NCBI GenBank assembly: GCA_945829235.1 | Contig: CALZUA010000002.1 | Location: forward strand, 122,650 to 186,649 | Source of the DNA: an uncultured Clostridia bacterium | GTDB taxonomy: Bacteria; Bacillota; Clostridia; Oscillospirales; Ruminococcaceae | Length of the DNA stretch: 64,000 nucleotides | Reading direction: 5' to 3' | In this document: in pieces, positions 35,527-45,602 of the stretch | Numbering within the stretch: position 1 is the first letter of the stretch | Layout of the letters: every line of letters begins with the position of its first letter | Program-made: the position numbers and the translations under genes | The notes under the pieces: model-generated | Told to the model about the DNA's origin: nothing | What the model saw: the letters and a program-made list of their open reading frames with translations, nothing else | Database searches by the model: none

Positions 35527-37494
35527 ATGGATAAATTTGAGTTGCACTCCGAATACAAGCCCACCGGCGACCAGCCCGAAGCTATCGCCGCGCTTTCCGA
35601 GGGAGTTTTGCGCGGTGACAAGGAACAGACCTTGCTCGGCGTTACCGGCTCGGGAAAGACCTTTACTATGGCGAATATTATCGCAAATGTCAACAAGCCG
35701 ACTCTCGTTCTCGCGCACAACAAAACGCTTGCCGCACAGCTTTGCTCGGAGTTCCGCGAGTTTTTCCCGAACAACGCCGTGGAGTTTTTTGTGAGCTATT
35801 ACGATTACTATCAACCCGAGGCGTATATCCCCTCAACCGATGCTTATATCGAAAAAGACAGCTCCATAAACGATGAAATCGACCGACTGCGTCACTCCGC
35901 GACCGCTTCGCTTGCCGAGCGCCGCGATGTTATTATCGTGGCAAGTGTTTCGTGTATTTACTCGCTCGGTTCGCCCGAGGATTACCGCGCCAACACGCTT
36001 TCCCTCCGTCAAGGTATGGAAATCTCGCGCGAGGAGATAATAAGAAAGCTCGTTGATATGCAGTACGAGCGCAACGAGCTGAATTTTGTCCGCAACAAAT
36101 TCCGCGTAAAGGGCGACACGCTCGAGATTTTCCCTGCGGGAAGCACAAATGAAACTGCTATCCGTGTGGAATTTTTCGGCGATGAAATCGAGCGGATTTC
36201 ACAGTTTGAGGTTGTAACGGGCAACACAAAAGCAACTCTTTCCTACGAGATAATCTTTCCCGCTTCACATTATATTATCGGACAAGACAAAAAAGAAGAA
36301 GCTCTCGCGGAGCTTGAAAAGGAGCTTGAGGAGCGCGTGAAGTTCTTCAAGGACAACAACAAGCTGATTGAAGCGCAGAGAATTGACCAGCGCACGCGTT
36401 ATGATATCGAGATGCTTCGCGAAATCGGCATCTGCAAGGGAGTCGAAAACTATTCGCGCGTGCTTGCGAGAAGACCGCCGGGAAGCACGCCGATAACCCT
36501 GCTCGACCACTTCCCCAAGGATTTTCTGCTGATGATTGACGAGAGCCACGTCACGCTCCCGCAGGTTCGAGGAATGTTCGGCGGAGATGTTGCGCGAAAG
36601 AAAAATCTCGTGGATTACGGCTTCAGATTGCCCTGCGCTTACGATAACCGTCCGCTGAATTTCGATGAATTTTACGATAAACTAAACCAGATTGTGTTTG
36701 TTTCGGCAACTCCCGGTGAATTTGAACGCGAAAAATCAACGCAGATTGTTGAGCAGATTATCCGTCCGACAGGGCTTCTTGACCCCGAAATTACCGTCAA
36801 GCCAACCGAGGGGCAAATCGAGGATTTGATTTCCGAGATAAACCAAAGAACCGCGAAAAATCAGCGCGTTCTCGTTACAACGCTCACCAAGAAAATGGCA
36901 GAGGACTTGACCGAGTTCCTCGAAAAAGCAGGAATAAAGGTGCGCTATATGCACCACGATATCGATACAATGGAACGTATGGAGATAATCCGCGACCTGC
37001 GCGAGGGCGAGTTTGACGTGCTTGTCGGAATAAACCTGCTTCGCGAGGGTTTGGACATTCCCGAGGTATCGCTTGTGGCAATTCTCGATGCGGATAAAGA
37101 AGGCTTCCTACGCTCGGAAACATCGCTTGTGCAGACTATCGGACGCGCCGCGCGTAATGCTGAGGGTACTGTAATAATGTATGCAGATGTTGTCACGAAG
37201 TCAATGGAAACGGCTATCACCGAAACTCAGCGCCGCCGTGAAATTCAGCAGAAATACAACGAGGAGCACGGAATTATCCCGAAAACCATTGTAAAGGATA
37301 TCCGCGATGTTCTCGAAATCACAAAGAAAGAAACCAAGAAGATGAAAAAGAGCGATTACAGGAAACTTCCGCGGCGTGAACGCGAACAGCTTATCGCTCA
37401 ATATACCGCCGAAATGAAGAAAGCCGCAAAGCTTCTTGATTTCGAGCACGCCGCGTTTCTGCGCGATAAAATTAAGGAAATTCGCGGCGAATAA
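35527..37494 (+). CDS. uvrB: Excinuclease ABC subunit B
   Basis: Damage-verifying helicase-like subunit of nucleotide excision repair. 655 aa, family length. Walker [10 protein letters not shown] (near 40), the [10 protein letters not shown] beta-hairpin that clamps DNA (near 93), helicase motifs including [14 protein letters not shown] (near 505) and QTIGRAARN (near 540), and a C-terminal UVR motif ([17 protein letters not shown]) that binds UvrC/UvrA. GAGGTGA precedes the ATG. In operon with uvrA, 29 bases apart. Confidence 0.97.
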   Translation: MDKFELHSEYKPTGDQPEAIAALSEGVLRGDKEQTLLGVTGSGKTFTMANIIANVNKPTLVLAHNKTLAAQLCSEFREFFPNNAVEFFVSYYDYYQPEAYIPSTDAYIEKDSSINDEIDRLRHSATASLAERRDVIIVASVSCIYSLGSPEDYRANTLSLRQGMEISREEIIRKLVDMQYERNELNFVRNKFRVKGDTLEIFPAGSTNETAIRVEFFGDEIERISQFEVVTGNTKATLSYEIIFPASHYIIGQDKKEEALAELEKELEERVKFFKDNNKLIEAQRIDQRTRYDIEMLREIGICKGVENYSRVLARRPPGSTPITLLDHFPKDFLLMIDESHVTLPQVRGMFGGDVARKKNLVDYGFRLPCAYDNRPLNFDEFYDKLNQIVFVSATPGEFEREKSTQIVEQIIRPTGLLDPEITVKPTEGQIEDLISEINQRTAKNQRVLVTTLTKKMAEDLTEFLEKAGIKVRYMHHDIDTMERMEIIRDLREGEFDVLVGINLLREGLDIPEVSLVAILDADKEGFLRSETSLVQTIGRAARNAEGTVIMYADVVTKSMETAITETQRRREIQQKYNEEHGIIPKTIVKDIRDVLEITKKETKKMKKSDYRKLPRREREQLIAQYTAEMKKAAKLLDFEHAAFLRDKIKEIRGE

Positions 37495-37523
37495 TATCGG
37501 ATTTTTCAAAAGAAAGGTTGACT

Positions 37524-40343
37524 ATGGCTAACGATAAAATTATTATAAAAGGTGCGCGCGAGCACAATCTTAACAACATCGACGTCACAATCCCGCGCGA
37601 CAAGCTGGTTGTTCTCACGGGAGTTTCGGGTTCGGGAAAAAGCTCGCTTGCGTTCGACACGATTTTTGCGGACGGTCAGCGGCGCTATATGGAGAGCCTT
37701 TCAAGCTACGCGAGAATGTTCCTCGGGCAAATGGAAAAGCCCGATGTTGACAGCATCGAGGGACTTTCCCCCGCTATTTCCATCGACCAGAAAACCACCT
37801 CGAAAAACCCGCGCTCCACGGTTGGTACGGTGACCGAAATTTACGACTATCTGCGCCTTATGTACGCGAGAATCGGTATTCCCCACTGCCCTGTCTGCGG
37901 TCGAGAAATCCGTCAGCAGACCGTGGACGAGATTGTGGACAAGGTTCTCGAATTGCCCGAAAAGACAAAGTTTCAGGTTCTTGCGCCTGTTGTCAGAGGG
38001 CGCAAGGGCGAGCACAAAAAGGAGTTTGAGAACGCGAGAAAAGCGGGTTTTGCGCGTGTTCGCGTTGACGGGATAACCTACGATTTGTCCGAAAAAATCT
38101 CGCTCGAAAAGAATATCAAGCACTCGATTGAGATAATCGTTGACCGTCTTGTGATAAAAGACGGCTTGAAATCGCGCCTTGCCGAGAGTATCGAAACGGC
38201 AGGAAATCTCACGGGTGGGTTGATTTACATTGATGTTATTGACGGCGAAGAACTGCACTTTTCGCAGAGCTACTCCTGCCCTGAGCACGGCGTTTCAGTG
38301 GACGAGCTTGTGCCGAGAATGTTCTCGTTCAACAACCCGTTCGGTGCTTGCCCCGAGTGTACGGGACTCGGCGTTTACCGCAGAATTGACCCGTCGCTGA
38401 TTATGCCGAATATGGATTTGTCGATAAAAGACGGCGCGATTAAAGGCTCGGGCTGGACTTACGGCGAGGGGACGATTGCCGCGATGTACTTTGACGCAAT
38501 TTGCGAAAAGTACGGCTGTTCTCCCGACCAACCTTTGTCCGAGTTCCCCGATAAGGCAATTGACGAGCTTTTGTACGGCACGCACGGCGAGAAAATTCTC
38601 ATCAAGCGTTCAAAAAAGCAAGGCGGCGGCGAGTTTTACACCGATTTCGAGGGCGTTGCCAGCAACCTTGAGCGGCGATACAAGGAGTCGGCAAGCTCTT
38701 ATTCCCGCGATATTATCGAGGACTATATGAGCGATGTCGAGTGCCCGAAATGCCACGGTGAGCGCTTGAACGACACCGCGCTTTCCGTCACTGTCGGCGG
38801 GATAAATATTATGGAATTCTGCAAAATGTCCGTTGTGAAAGCGCTCGATTTTGTTGATAATCTTGAGCTTTCAAAGCGCGATATGATGATTGCGGGACAA
38901 ATTCTCAAGGAGATAAAATCAAGACTGGGATTTTTGCGCTCGGTTGGTCTGGAGTACCTCACCTTGTCGCGTTCTGCCGGCACTCTTTCGGGCGGCGAAA
39001 GCCAGCGCATACGTCTTGCAACGCAGATAGGAAGCGCGCTTACGGGTGTTTTGTATATCCTCGATGAGCCGAGTATCGGTCTGCATCAGCGCGACAACGA
39101 CAAGCTGATTGCCACGCTGAAAAAGCTCCGCGATTTGGGCAACACGCTGATTGTTGTCGAGCACGATGAGGACACAATGCGCGCGGCAGACTGGATTGTC
39201 GATATCGGACCTGCGGCGGGTGTTCACGGCGGAAATGTTGTGTACAGCGGCGAGGTTGCGGGCATTTTGAAGTGCAAGGAGTCCGTCACGGGGCAGTATT
39301 TGAGCGGGAAAAAGAAGATTGCCGTTCCCGAAAAACGCCGCGAGCTTACGGGAAAATGGCTTGAGGTTATCGGCGCGGCTGAAAACAACCTCAAAAATGT
39401 TAACGTGAACGTGCCGCTCGGCATTTTCACTTGCGTTACAGGTGTTTCGGGTAGCGGAAAAAGTTCGCTTGTGAACGAAATTATCTACAAAAATCTCTTC
39501 GGCAAGCTCAACCGCGGACGTGTTCGCGCGGGCAAATTCAAGGATATGAAGGGACTGGAAAATCTTGACAAGGTGATTATGATTGACCAGTCACCTATCG
39601 GCAGAACCCCGCGCTCAAATCCCGCAACCTACACGGGTGTTTTCACGGATATCCGCGACCTTTTCGCCAAAACAAATGACGCAAAAACGCGCGGCTACTC
39701 GGCAGGACGTTTCTCGTTCAACGTCAAGGGAGGGCGTTGCGAGGCTTGCGAGGGTGACGGAATTGTGCGCATCGAAATGCACTTTTTGCCCGATATTTTC
39801 GTGCCCTGCGAGGTCTGCAAGGGTCACCGCTACAACCGAGAAACGCTCGAGGTTAAGTACAAGGACAAGAATATCTACGATGTTCTCGAAATGACGGTTT
39901 CCGAGGGAGTGGAGTTTTTCGAGAATATTCCGAGAATTTACAACAAGCTGAAAACGCTCGAGGAAGTCGGTCTTGGATATATCAAAATCGGTCAAAGCTC
40001 AACCACTCTTTCGGGCGGCGAGTCGCAGAGAATTAAGCTTGCAACCGAGCTTTCAAAGCGCTCCACCGGCAAGACAATCTATATTCTCGATGAGCCTACT
40101 ACAGGACTGCACTCTGCCGATGTTAAAAAGCTCATCGATATCCTTCAGAGGCTCACGGACGCGGGAAACACGGTTCTCGTTATTGAGCACAATCTTGACG
40201 TGATAAAGTGCGCAGATTATATCATCGATATGGGCAAAGAGGGCGGCGACGGCGGCGGCACGGTTATCGCAAAAGGCACTCCCGAGGAAATAGCCGCAAA
40301 TCCCGAGTCCTACACGGGACAATATCTCAAGCGGTTGCTCTAA
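37524..40343 (+). CDS. uvrA: Excinuclease ABC subunit A
   Basis: DNA-damage-recognition ATPase. 939 aa. Two ABC modules, each with Walker A ([13 protein letters not shown] near 32; [13 protein letters not shown] near 637) and signature (LSGGESQRI near 488 and 830). Zinc-binding cysteines in [15 protein letters not shown] and in [15 protein letters not shown]. An in-frame TTG six bases earlier is possible; AAAGG before the ATG at 37524 favours that start. Co-transcribed with uvrB. No uvrC in the window. Confidence 0.97.
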   Translation: MANDKIIIKGAREHNLNNIDVTIPRDKLVVLTGVSGSGKSSLAFDTIFADGQRRYMESLSSYARMFLGQMEKPDVDSIEGLSPAISIDQKTTSKNPRSTVGTVTEIYDYLRLMYARIGIPHCPVCGREIRQQTVDEIVDKVLELPEKTKFQVLAPVVRGRKGEHKKEFENARKAGFARVRVDGITYDLSEKISLEKNIKHSIEIIVDRLVIKDGLKSRLAESIETAGNLTGGLIYIDVIDGEELHFSQSYSCPEHGVSVDELVPRMFSFNNPFGACPECTGLGVYRRIDPSLIMPNMDLSIKDGAIKGSGWTYGEGTIAAMYFDAICEKYGCSPDQPLSEFPDKAIDELLYGTHGEKILIKRSKKQGGGEFYTDFEGVASNLERRYKESASSYSRDIIEDYMSDVECPKCHGERLNDTALSVTVGGINIMEFCKMSVVKALDFVDNLELSKRDMMIAGQILKEIKSRLGFLRSVGLEYLTLSRSAGTLSGGESQRIRLATQIGSALTGVLYILDEPSIGLHQRDNDKLIATLKKLRDLGNTLIVVEHDEDTMRAADWIVDIGPAAGVHGGNVVYSGEVAGILKCKESVTGQYLSGKKKIAVPEKRRELTGKWLEVIGAAENNLKNVNVNVPLGIFTCVTGVSGSGKSSLVNEIIYKNLFGKLNRGRVRAGKFKDMKGLENLDKVIMIDQSPIGRTPRSNPATYTGVFTDIRDLFAKTNDAKTRGYSAGRFSFNVKGGRCEACEGDGIVRIEMHFLPDIFVPCEVCKGHRYNRETLEVKYKDKNIYDVLEMTVSEGVEFFENIPRIYNKLKTLEEVGLGYIKIGQSSTTLSGGESQRIKLATELSKRSTGKTIYILDEPTTGLHSADVKKLIDILQRLTDAGNTVLVIEHNLDVIKCADYIIDMGKEGGDGGGTVIAKGTPEEIAANPESYTGQYLKRLL

Positions 40344-40361
40344 AAATTTGCAAGTTACCGC

Positions 40362-40390
40362 TTGACAAAATTCGTGTTTTATGCTAAAAT
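40362..40390 (+). promoter_or_regulatory. Sigma-A promoter of mscL
   Basis: TTGACA (40362-40367), 17 bases, TAAAAT (40385-40390), 33 bases before the mscL start. TTTGCAAG lies about ten bases upstream of the -35 box. Confidence 0.8.
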
Positions 40391-40423
40391 ATTCTTGAAA
40401 TAAAAATTGAAAGGAAGTTTTTT

Positions 40424-40852
40424 ATGAAAAAGTTTTTTGAGGAATTCAAAACGTTCGCGTTAAAGGGCAACGTTATGAGTATGGCTGTCGGCGTTATCAT
40501 CGGCGGCGCTTTTCAGGCAATCGTTTCCGCGCTGACAAACAGCTTTATCAACCCGCTTATTGCGCTTATCACGGGCGGTGTTGAGAAAGACCCGGAAACC
40601 GGCGCGCTGAAGTACATAGGCGGTTATTTCGAGGTAAACGGCGTAAAATTTGACTACGGCGCTTTTTTGTCCGCAGTTATCAACTTCATCATAATGGCAC
40701 TCATTCTGTTCCTGTTGGTTAAGGGAATGAATAGCCTTATGGGGCTTGGCAAGAAAAAGAAGGAAGAGGAAAAGCCTGCTCCTCCCGCGCCTTCAAAGGA
40801 AGAAGTTCTCCTCACCGAAATCCGCGACCTGCTCAAAGAGAAGAAAGACTGA
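40424..40852 (+). CDS. mscL: Large-conductance mechanosensitive channel
   Basis: Pentameric membrane pore that opens under turgor. 142 aa. The N-terminal helix and TM1 read FKTFALKGNVMSMAVGVIIGGAF, the classic MscL signature; a periplasmic loop (about 48-75), TM2 (about 78-100, SAVINFIIMALILFLLVKGMN), and a charged C-terminal helix after a Pro-rich linker. Single gene with its own promoter. Confidence 0.97.
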   Translation: MKKFFEEFKTFALKGNVMSMAVGVIIGGAFQAIVSALTNSFINPLIALITGGVEKDPETGALKYIGGYFEVNGVKFDYGAFLSAVINFIIMALILFLLVKGMNSLMGLGKKKKEEEKPAPPAPSKEEVLLTEIRDLLKEKKD

Positions 40853-40872
40853 TTGCAATTTTTGCAAAGCAC

Positions 40873-40901
40873 TTGACATTTTGCAAGAAACGTTATATAA
40901 T
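40873..40901 (+). promoter_or_regulatory. Consensus sigma-A promoter ahead of a terminator
   Basis: TTGACA (40873-40878), 17 bases, TATAAT (40896-40901). Transcription would begin near 40908, only a few bases before the hairpin at 40911. The next gene starts at 40961. TTTTTGCAAAG precedes the -35 box. Confidence 0.8.
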
Positions 40902-40910
40902 ATATTCAAC

Positions 40911-40944
40911 AAAGGTGTTCCGTTTGGGACACCTTTATTTTTTT
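40911..40944 (+). terminator. Intrinsic terminator in the FUSC-gene leader
   Basis: Eleven-base stem AAAGGTGTTCC/GGGACACCTTT (one G-U), four-base loop, then A and seven T. It lies between the start point of the preceding promoter and the gene it should drive, so it is either an attenuator or an mscL terminator invaded by a promoter. Confidence 0.85.
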
Positions 40945-40960
40945 AACGAAGGTTGATTTT

Positions 40961-42265
40961 ATGAAAAAGACAAAAAAAATACCGGCAATCGGAGCGAGAA
41001 TTCTCAAATCAGCGGCGGGAGTTTTCCTCTGCTATCTTGTGTACATTCTGCGCGGACAGAAAGGTATTCCGTTTTACTCGATGCTCGCGGTTTTGCAGTG
41101 CGTTCAGCCGTACACTGGCAAAACGCTCTCGATGGCTGTTCAGCGGTCAACGGGAACGGTTGTCGGAGCGGTTTTCGGGCTGTTTGTGATACTGCTCGAA
41201 ATCTATGCGTTCAATATCTACAACACCCTTGCGGGCTACGCTTTGACCGCGCTGATGATTATCCCCGTGATTTATGTCACTCTGCTGCTGCACAAGCAAA
41301 ACGCGGCTTATTTCTCATGTGTGGTGTTTTTGAGCATTACCGTGAACCATATCACCGACAGCAACCCGTATCTGTTCGTGCTAAACCGTGTGCTTGACAC
41401 GATTATCGGCATTGTTATCGGCATTTTGATGAACGCGGTTAAACTGCCGCGAAAAAAGGACAAAAACACGCTGTTTATCGCGGAGCTTGACGATATGCTC
41501 ACGCCGTACAGCGAGCAACTCACACCGTTCTCAAAGGTGGAAATCAACCGAATGCTCGATGACGGGCTGAAGCTCACGGTTGCCACGATGAGAACGCCCG
41601 CGTCACTTATGAAGCCGCTTGAGGACGTGCGGATTAAGCTACCGGTGATTGTAATGGACGGCGCAGCGCTTTACGATATCAAGGAAAAAACCTACCTCAA
41701 GGCTTACGTTATCTCGAACGAAACTGTTTCCGAGCTGCGCGCGCTTTTCGCCGAGAACAACCTCAATTGCTTTATCAACGCGCTTTGCGGGGATATTCTG
41801 ATTATTTATCACGGTGAACTTGAAAATCCTGCCGAGAAAAAGTTGTACAACGATTTGCGGAAATCGCCTTACCGAAACTACATTAAACGTGAACCGAATG
41901 CTGATGACGGGATAATTTATCTGATGTTGCTGGACGAGAGTGAGAAAATCCAAAAATTTCGCGAGAAACTGCGTGAAAAGGGCTTTGATGAGAAGCTGAA
42001 AATTCTCTGCTATGCGTCCTACGACTATCCCGGTTACAGCTACATCAAGATTTTCAACAAAAACGCTTGCCGTGAAAATATGCGGAATTATCTCGAAAAT
42101 GACATAAAAACCGATCGTTCCGTCACCGTTGGGGCGCGCCCCGAGAGCGATATTCGCGTTGACGATAACGTAAACAGCGTTGTTAAAGCACTGAAATCGG
42201 GCTTTGAACCAACTGTTTTCTCGAAAAACAGTAAATTGCACAAACAAAATGCTCCGCTTGCATAA
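40961..42265 (+). CDS. FUSC-family membrane protein fused to a degenerate HAD domain
   Basis: 434 aa. Residues 10-160 form a four- to six-helix FUSC/aromatic-acid-exporter-like membrane domain (KSAAGVFLCYLVYIL, then two hydrophobic hairpins). Residues 170-412 follow a Cof-type HAD phosphatase fold: FIAELDDMLTP in place of DxDGT, LTVATMRT in place of TGR, PVIVMDGAALYD in place of NGA, and VGARPESD in place of GDxxND. The nucleophilic Asp is Glu (175) and the metal-binding Asp of motif IV is Ala, so it should lack phosphatase activity and may be a ligand-binding regulator. GAAGG precedes the ATG. Function unknown. Confidence 0.7.
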   Translation: MKKTKKIPAIGARILKSAAGVFLCYLVYILRGQKGIPFYSMLAVLQCVQPYTGKTLSMAVQRSTGTVVGAVFGLFVILLEIYAFNIYNTLAGYALTALMIIPVIYVTLLLHKQNAAYFSCVVFLSITVNHITDSNPYLFVLNRVLDTIIGIVIGILMNAVKLPRKKDKNTLFIAELDDMLTPYSEQLTPFSKVEINRMLDDGLKLTVATMRTPASLMKPLEDVRIKLPVIVMDGAALYDIKEKTYLKAYVISNETVSELRALFAENNLNCFINALCGDILIIYHGELENPAEKKLYNDLRKSPYRNYIKREPNADDGIIYLMLLDESEKIQKFREKLREKGFDEKLKILCYASYDYPGYSYIKIFNKNACRENMRNYLENDIKTDRSVTVGARPESDIRVDDNVNSVVKALKSGFEPTVFSKNSKLHKQNAPLA

Positions 42266-42307
42266 ATTTATGGTAAAAATGCAGAAATGATATTATTTTG
42301 CGTAATT

Positions 42308-42335
42308 TTGCAAGTTTTATCTTGACAACTTGCAA
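42308..42335. promoter_or_regulatory. Palindrome around the -35 box of the amino acid ABC operon
   Basis: TTGCAAGTT (42308-42316) and AACTTGCAA (42327-42335) are exact reverse complements with a ten-base centre. The right arm starts on the last base of the -35 box. It is a candidate operator for regulation by amino acid status. Confidence 0.55.
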
Positions 42336-42350
42336 ATATTGAGCTATAAT
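42322..42350 (+). promoter_or_regulatory. Consensus sigma-A promoter of the amino acid ABC operon
   Basis: TTGACA (42322-42327), 17 bases, TATAAT (42345-42350), 27 bases before the ATPase start. Confidence 0.9.
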
Positions 42351-42377
42351 ACAAACAGAAAGCGAGAGTGTGAATTT

Positions 42378-43103
42378 ATGATTAGACTAGAAGATGTACA
42401 CAAAAGTTTCGGTGATTTGGAGGTGCTCAAGGGCATAAACCTGCACGTTGCCGAGGGCGAAAAGCTGGTTATTATCGGGCCGTCGGGTTCGGGTAAATCC
42501 ACGTTAATTAGATGTATGAACTATCTCGAAGAACCAACCTCGGGTAAAGTTTACATACACAACCACCTGATGAGCCACAAGCGCCGCGCGTTTATAAACA
42601 AAATTCACTCGTCAATGGTGTTCCAGCAGTTTAATCTGTACCCGCATTTGACGGTGCTTGAAAACCTGACGCTTGCTCCGATTAAGCTGAAAAAGGTGCC
42701 CAAAAAAGAGGCAGAGGACATCGCGATGACTTATCTCAAGCGCGTCGGGCTTGAGGAAAAAGCGAACGTTTACCCCACTACCCTTTCGGGCGGTCAACAG
42801 CAGAGAATTGCAATCGCGCGAGCGCTCACGATGCAAAACCGCGTGATTTTCTTCGATGAACCAACCTCGGCTCTCGACCCCGAAATGGTTCAGGAAGTGC
42901 TCGATGTTATGATTGAATTATCGCATGAGAAAAATTTCACGATGGTTGTCGTAACGCACGAAATGGGCTTTGCGAGAGAGGTTGCCGACAGAATAATATT
43001 CGTTGACGGCGGAAATATTCTCGAGGAAGGCACTCCCGAGCATTTCTTCACCAATCCCACAAACGAGCGTACAAAGGCGTTTTTAAGCAAAATAATCCGT
43101 TAA
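42378..43103 (+). CDS. Polar amino acid ABC transporter, ATP-binding protein
   Basis: 241 aa, the GlnQ/HisP class. Walker [14 protein letters not shown] (near 35), Q-loop [15 protein letters not shown], signature [15 protein letters not shown] (near 135), Walker [16 protein letters not shown]-loop [11 protein letters not shown] 48-base in-frame extension upstream runs through the promoter and is discarded; ATG at 42378 has a modest GAGAGTG site. First gene of a five-gene operon (ATPase, binding protein, two permeases, dehydrogenase). Confidence 0.95.
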   Translation: MIRLEDVHKSFGDLEVLKGINLHVAEGEKLVIIGPSGSGKSTLIRCMNYLEEPTSGKVYIHNHLMSHKRRAFINKIHSSMVFQQFNLYPHLTVLENLTLAPIKLKKVPKKEAEDIAMTYLKRVGLEEKANVYPTTLSGGQQQRIAIARALTMQNRVIFFDEPTSALDPEMVQEVLDVMIELSHEKNFTMVVVTHEMGFAREVADRIIFVDGGNILEEGTPEHFFTNPTNERTKAFLSKIIR

Positions 43104-43152
43104 AACGGTTTATTTATAGAAAAAGAAAACAGACAAAAGAGAGGTAACTATT

Positions 43153-43965
43153 ATGAAACTTAAGAGAATTTTGGCGGCGGCTTTTGCAGGAATTATGGCA
43201 GTTTGTTGCACAGGTTGCGCGGGAAAAAAGAGTGAACCGCTTAAAGTCGGCGTAAAGAGCGATGTTATCGGTTTCGGCTTCAAGGATACCGTCACAGGCG
43301 AGTATCAGGGACTTGAAATCGAGCTTGCCAAGAAGCTCGCCACCGAGCTTGGTTACAGTGACGTTGAGTTCACCGCAGTAACGGCGGCTACAAGAACAGA
43401 GTTGCTTGATTCGGGCGATTTGGACTGCGTTCTTGCTACGTTCACAATCACCGAGGAGCGCAAGAAGAGCTGGGATTTCTCCACGCCTTATTTCACCGAT
43501 GCGGTAACCGTTCTCGTTGAAAAGGCTGACGGAATTACGGATTTAAGCGGGCTTGTCGGCAAGAAAATCGGCGTTTCCACCGGTTCAACCTCCGCTTATA
43601 ACCTCGCTAAGGCAATGAGCGAAAAGGGCTTGTTCGGTGATTACAAGGTTCCCGAAAGCTCCAAGGATTTCGATATCTCCTCGTTTGGCGAGAAAGGCAC
43701 AAAGTTTGAGCAGTTCGCTGATTACCCCGCTATTTCCAACGCTATGGCGGCAGGCACGATTGACGCTTTCTGCGTTGATAAGTCCATTCTTGCCGCTTAC
43801 AAAACCGATGAGCGCGACTACATTTCCGACACTTTCGCACCGCAGAATTACGGCGTAGCAACCAAGAAGGGCTCGGAGCTTTCCGCGAAGATTGAGGAGC
43901 TCATCGTTAAGTGGAAGGACGACGGTACTATTGACAAGCTGGTTAAGCAGTTTGGTCTTGACTGA
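43153..43965 (+). CDS. Amino acid ABC transporter substrate-binding lipoprotein
   Basis: 270 aa family-3 solute-binding protein. Signal peptide with lipobox-like CCTGC (Cys near 23), then PLKVGVKSDVIGFGFKD, LEIELAKKLATELG, and the hinge region GKKIGVSTGSTSAYNL near 140. The arginine that grips the ligand carboxylate probably lies in the TAATRTELLDSGD segment. It would capture a polar amino acid outside the cell. A stem-loop follows before the permeases. Confidence 0.94.
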   Translation: MKLKRILAAAFAGIMAVCCTGCAGKKSEPLKVGVKSDVIGFGFKDTVTGEYQGLEIELAKKLATELGYSDVEFTAVTAATRTELLDSGDLDCVLATFTITEERKKSWDFSTPYFTDAVTVLVEKADGITDLSGLVGKKIGVSTGSTSAYNLAKAMSEKGLFGDYKVPESSKDFDISSFGEKGTKFEQFADYPAISNAMAAGTIDAFCVDKSILAAYKTDERDYISDTFAPQNYGVATKKGSELSAKIEELIVKWKDDGTIDKLVKQFGLD

Positions 43966-44005
43966 TTTTCGCATTTGATTATTTGAAGTTTTCCTGAAAA
44001 ATAAT

Positions 44006-44033
44006 TCGGCGGTAGTCGAAAAACTGCCGCCGA
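44006..44033 (+). other. Intergenic stem-loop between binding protein and permease genes
   Basis: TCGGCGGTAG/CTGCCGCCGA stem (10 bp, one G-U) with an eight-base loop and no T-run. Such hairpins commonly stabilise the upstream message, giving more binding protein than permease. Confidence 0.65.
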
Positions 44034-44059
44034 TACTTATAATAAAGGGAGTTGAGAAA

Positions 44060-44848
44060 ATGTTTGACGCGGACAAATGGGAACTTGTGTGGACGCACCG
44101 GCAGACGTTCATCGATGGCACGCTCTCAACGCTTTTAATGGCGCTGTTCGGACTGCTGATTGCGCTGGTTCTCGGGGTTATTTTCGGGTTGATGTCAACA
44201 AGCCGTTCGAGATTGCCGCGGGTTATCGCAAGAATTTACGTTGAATTTATCCAGAATACACCGCTTATGCTGCAAGCGCTGTTTTTGTTTTACGCGGTTG
44301 TGTTCTCGGGAATTGAGGGATTTTCGGCACTGCTCTGCGGTATAATCGCGCTCGGTATCTATCACGGTGCTTACATCTCCGAGGTTATCCGCGCGGGAAT
44401 TACCGCTGTTCCCAAAGGACAGCTTGAGGCGGCTTACTCGCAGGGATTTACGCACATTGCGGCAATGTTCTACATCGTTCTCCCGCAGACAATTAAGATT
44501 ATTCTCCCGCCGATGGTGAACCAAGTTGTGAACCTCATCAAAAACACGTCTTGTATGTTCCTCGCGGGCGGCGCGGTTGACCTGATTTCCCGCACAAACG
44601 CTTTTGCGGTCGGCGAAGGCACCGGCTCTGCCGCAGGTCAGGGCTACATAATCGGCGGCGTGATTTTCTTCATCATCTGTTTCCCGCTGTCAATGCTCGC
44701 TTCGCACTGGGAGAAAAAGCTCAAGATGCGCGATGTGGCTACGGTTAAGGTTCGCAAAAAGCCCGATGATATTTCGGACGCAGAGCTGGATATGATTATC
44801 GAGAACAAAGGAGGCGAAAACAATGGACGCGTTGACGGGCAGTCTTAA
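44060..44848 (+). CDS. Amino acid ABC transporter permease
   Basis: 262 aa, HisMQ/GlnP type. Membrane helices with the conserved FIQNTPLMLQALFLFY and the EAA loop EVIRAGITAVPKGQLEAAYSQGFT (about 108-135), followed by IVLPQTIKIILPPMVNQ. GGGAG precedes the ATG. It overlaps the second permease gene by 26 bases, so the two subunits are made together, probably as a heterodimer. Confidence 0.94.
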   Translation: MFDADKWELVWTHRQTFIDGTLSTLLMALFGLLIALVLGVIFGLMSTSRSRLPRVIARIYVEFIQNTPLMLQALFLFYAVVFSGIEGFSALLCGIIALGIYHGAYISEVIRAGITAVPKGQLEAAYSQGFTHIAAMFYIVLPQTIKIILPPMVNQVVNLIKNTSCMFLAGGAVDLISRTNAFAVGEGTGSAAGQGYIIGGVIFFIICFPLSMLASHWEKKLKMRDVATVKVRKKPDDISDAELDMIIENKGGENNGRVDGQS

Positions 44849-45602
44849 AATGATAACCAACGGGAGTGTACTTTTGTACATTCTCAAAGGACTTGGCTTT
44901 ACAATCGGAATTGCTTTTTTCGCGGTTGTTCTCGGCATAATTATCGGCACAATCCTTGCTCTTGTGCGGAATTACTGCAACAAGGGTGCGGCGAAAATTT
45001 TCAAGTACATCTCAATCGCGTACATCGAAGTTTTTCGCAACACTCCGCTTATGCTGTGGATTTTTATCGGACTAGTGTTCTTCCCTTCAATCGAGTTCCC
45101 GACCGAATTTACCAAGCTGTTTGAGCTGTCGAGAACCGAAATGGCAGTGCTGTTCAAGGCGATTATCGCGCTTGTTCTTTTCACCTCGTCCGTTATCGCG
45201 GAAATTGTTCGCGGCGGGTTGAACTCAATCTCCAAAGGTCAATTTGAGGCGGCGTATTCGCAGGGCTTCAATCTCCCGCAAACCTTGCTTTTCATCATCA
45301 TTCCGCAGACGTTCAAAAACATCGTCCCCACGCTGTTGAGCCAAGTCATTACAACAGTTAAGGACACCTCTTACATCGCGAACATCGCCGTTGCTGAGCT
45401 TATGGGCAGAACGTTCCAGCTTATCCAGATTTCGCCGCGCTACACGGGCTTTTCCACGCAGAATGTGTCCGATGTTTTCGTGCTTTGCGGGCTTGCGTGC
45501 GTGATGTATTTCGCGGTCAATTTCACCATTTCCTGCGTTGTTCGTCATATGCAGAAGCCAAAGAAAGTTAAAGTTGCCGTAAAGCTTGAGGAGTCGAAAT
45601 GA
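44823..45602 (+). CDS. Amino acid ABC transporter permease (second subunit)
   Basis: 259 aa paralog of the preceding permease: VFRNTPLMLWIFIGL and the EAA loop EIVRGGLNSISKGQFEAAYSQGFN (about 122-147), then IIPQTFKNIVPTLLSQ. GGAGG precedes the ATG inside the previous gene. It overlaps the next gene by four bases (ATGA). Confidence 0.94.
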   Translation: MDALTGSLKMITNGSVLLYILKGLGFTIGIAFFAVVLGIIIGTILALVRNYCNKGAAKIFKYISIAYIEVFRNTPLMLWIFIGLVFFPSIEFPTEFTKLFELSRTEMAVLFKAIIALVLFTSSVIAEIVRGGLNSISKGQFEAAYSQGFNLPQTLLFIIIPQTFKNIVPTLLSQVITTVKDTSYIANIAVAELMGRTFQLIQISPRYTGFSTQNVSDVFVLCGLACVMYFAVNFTISCVVRHMQKPKKVKVAVKLEESK

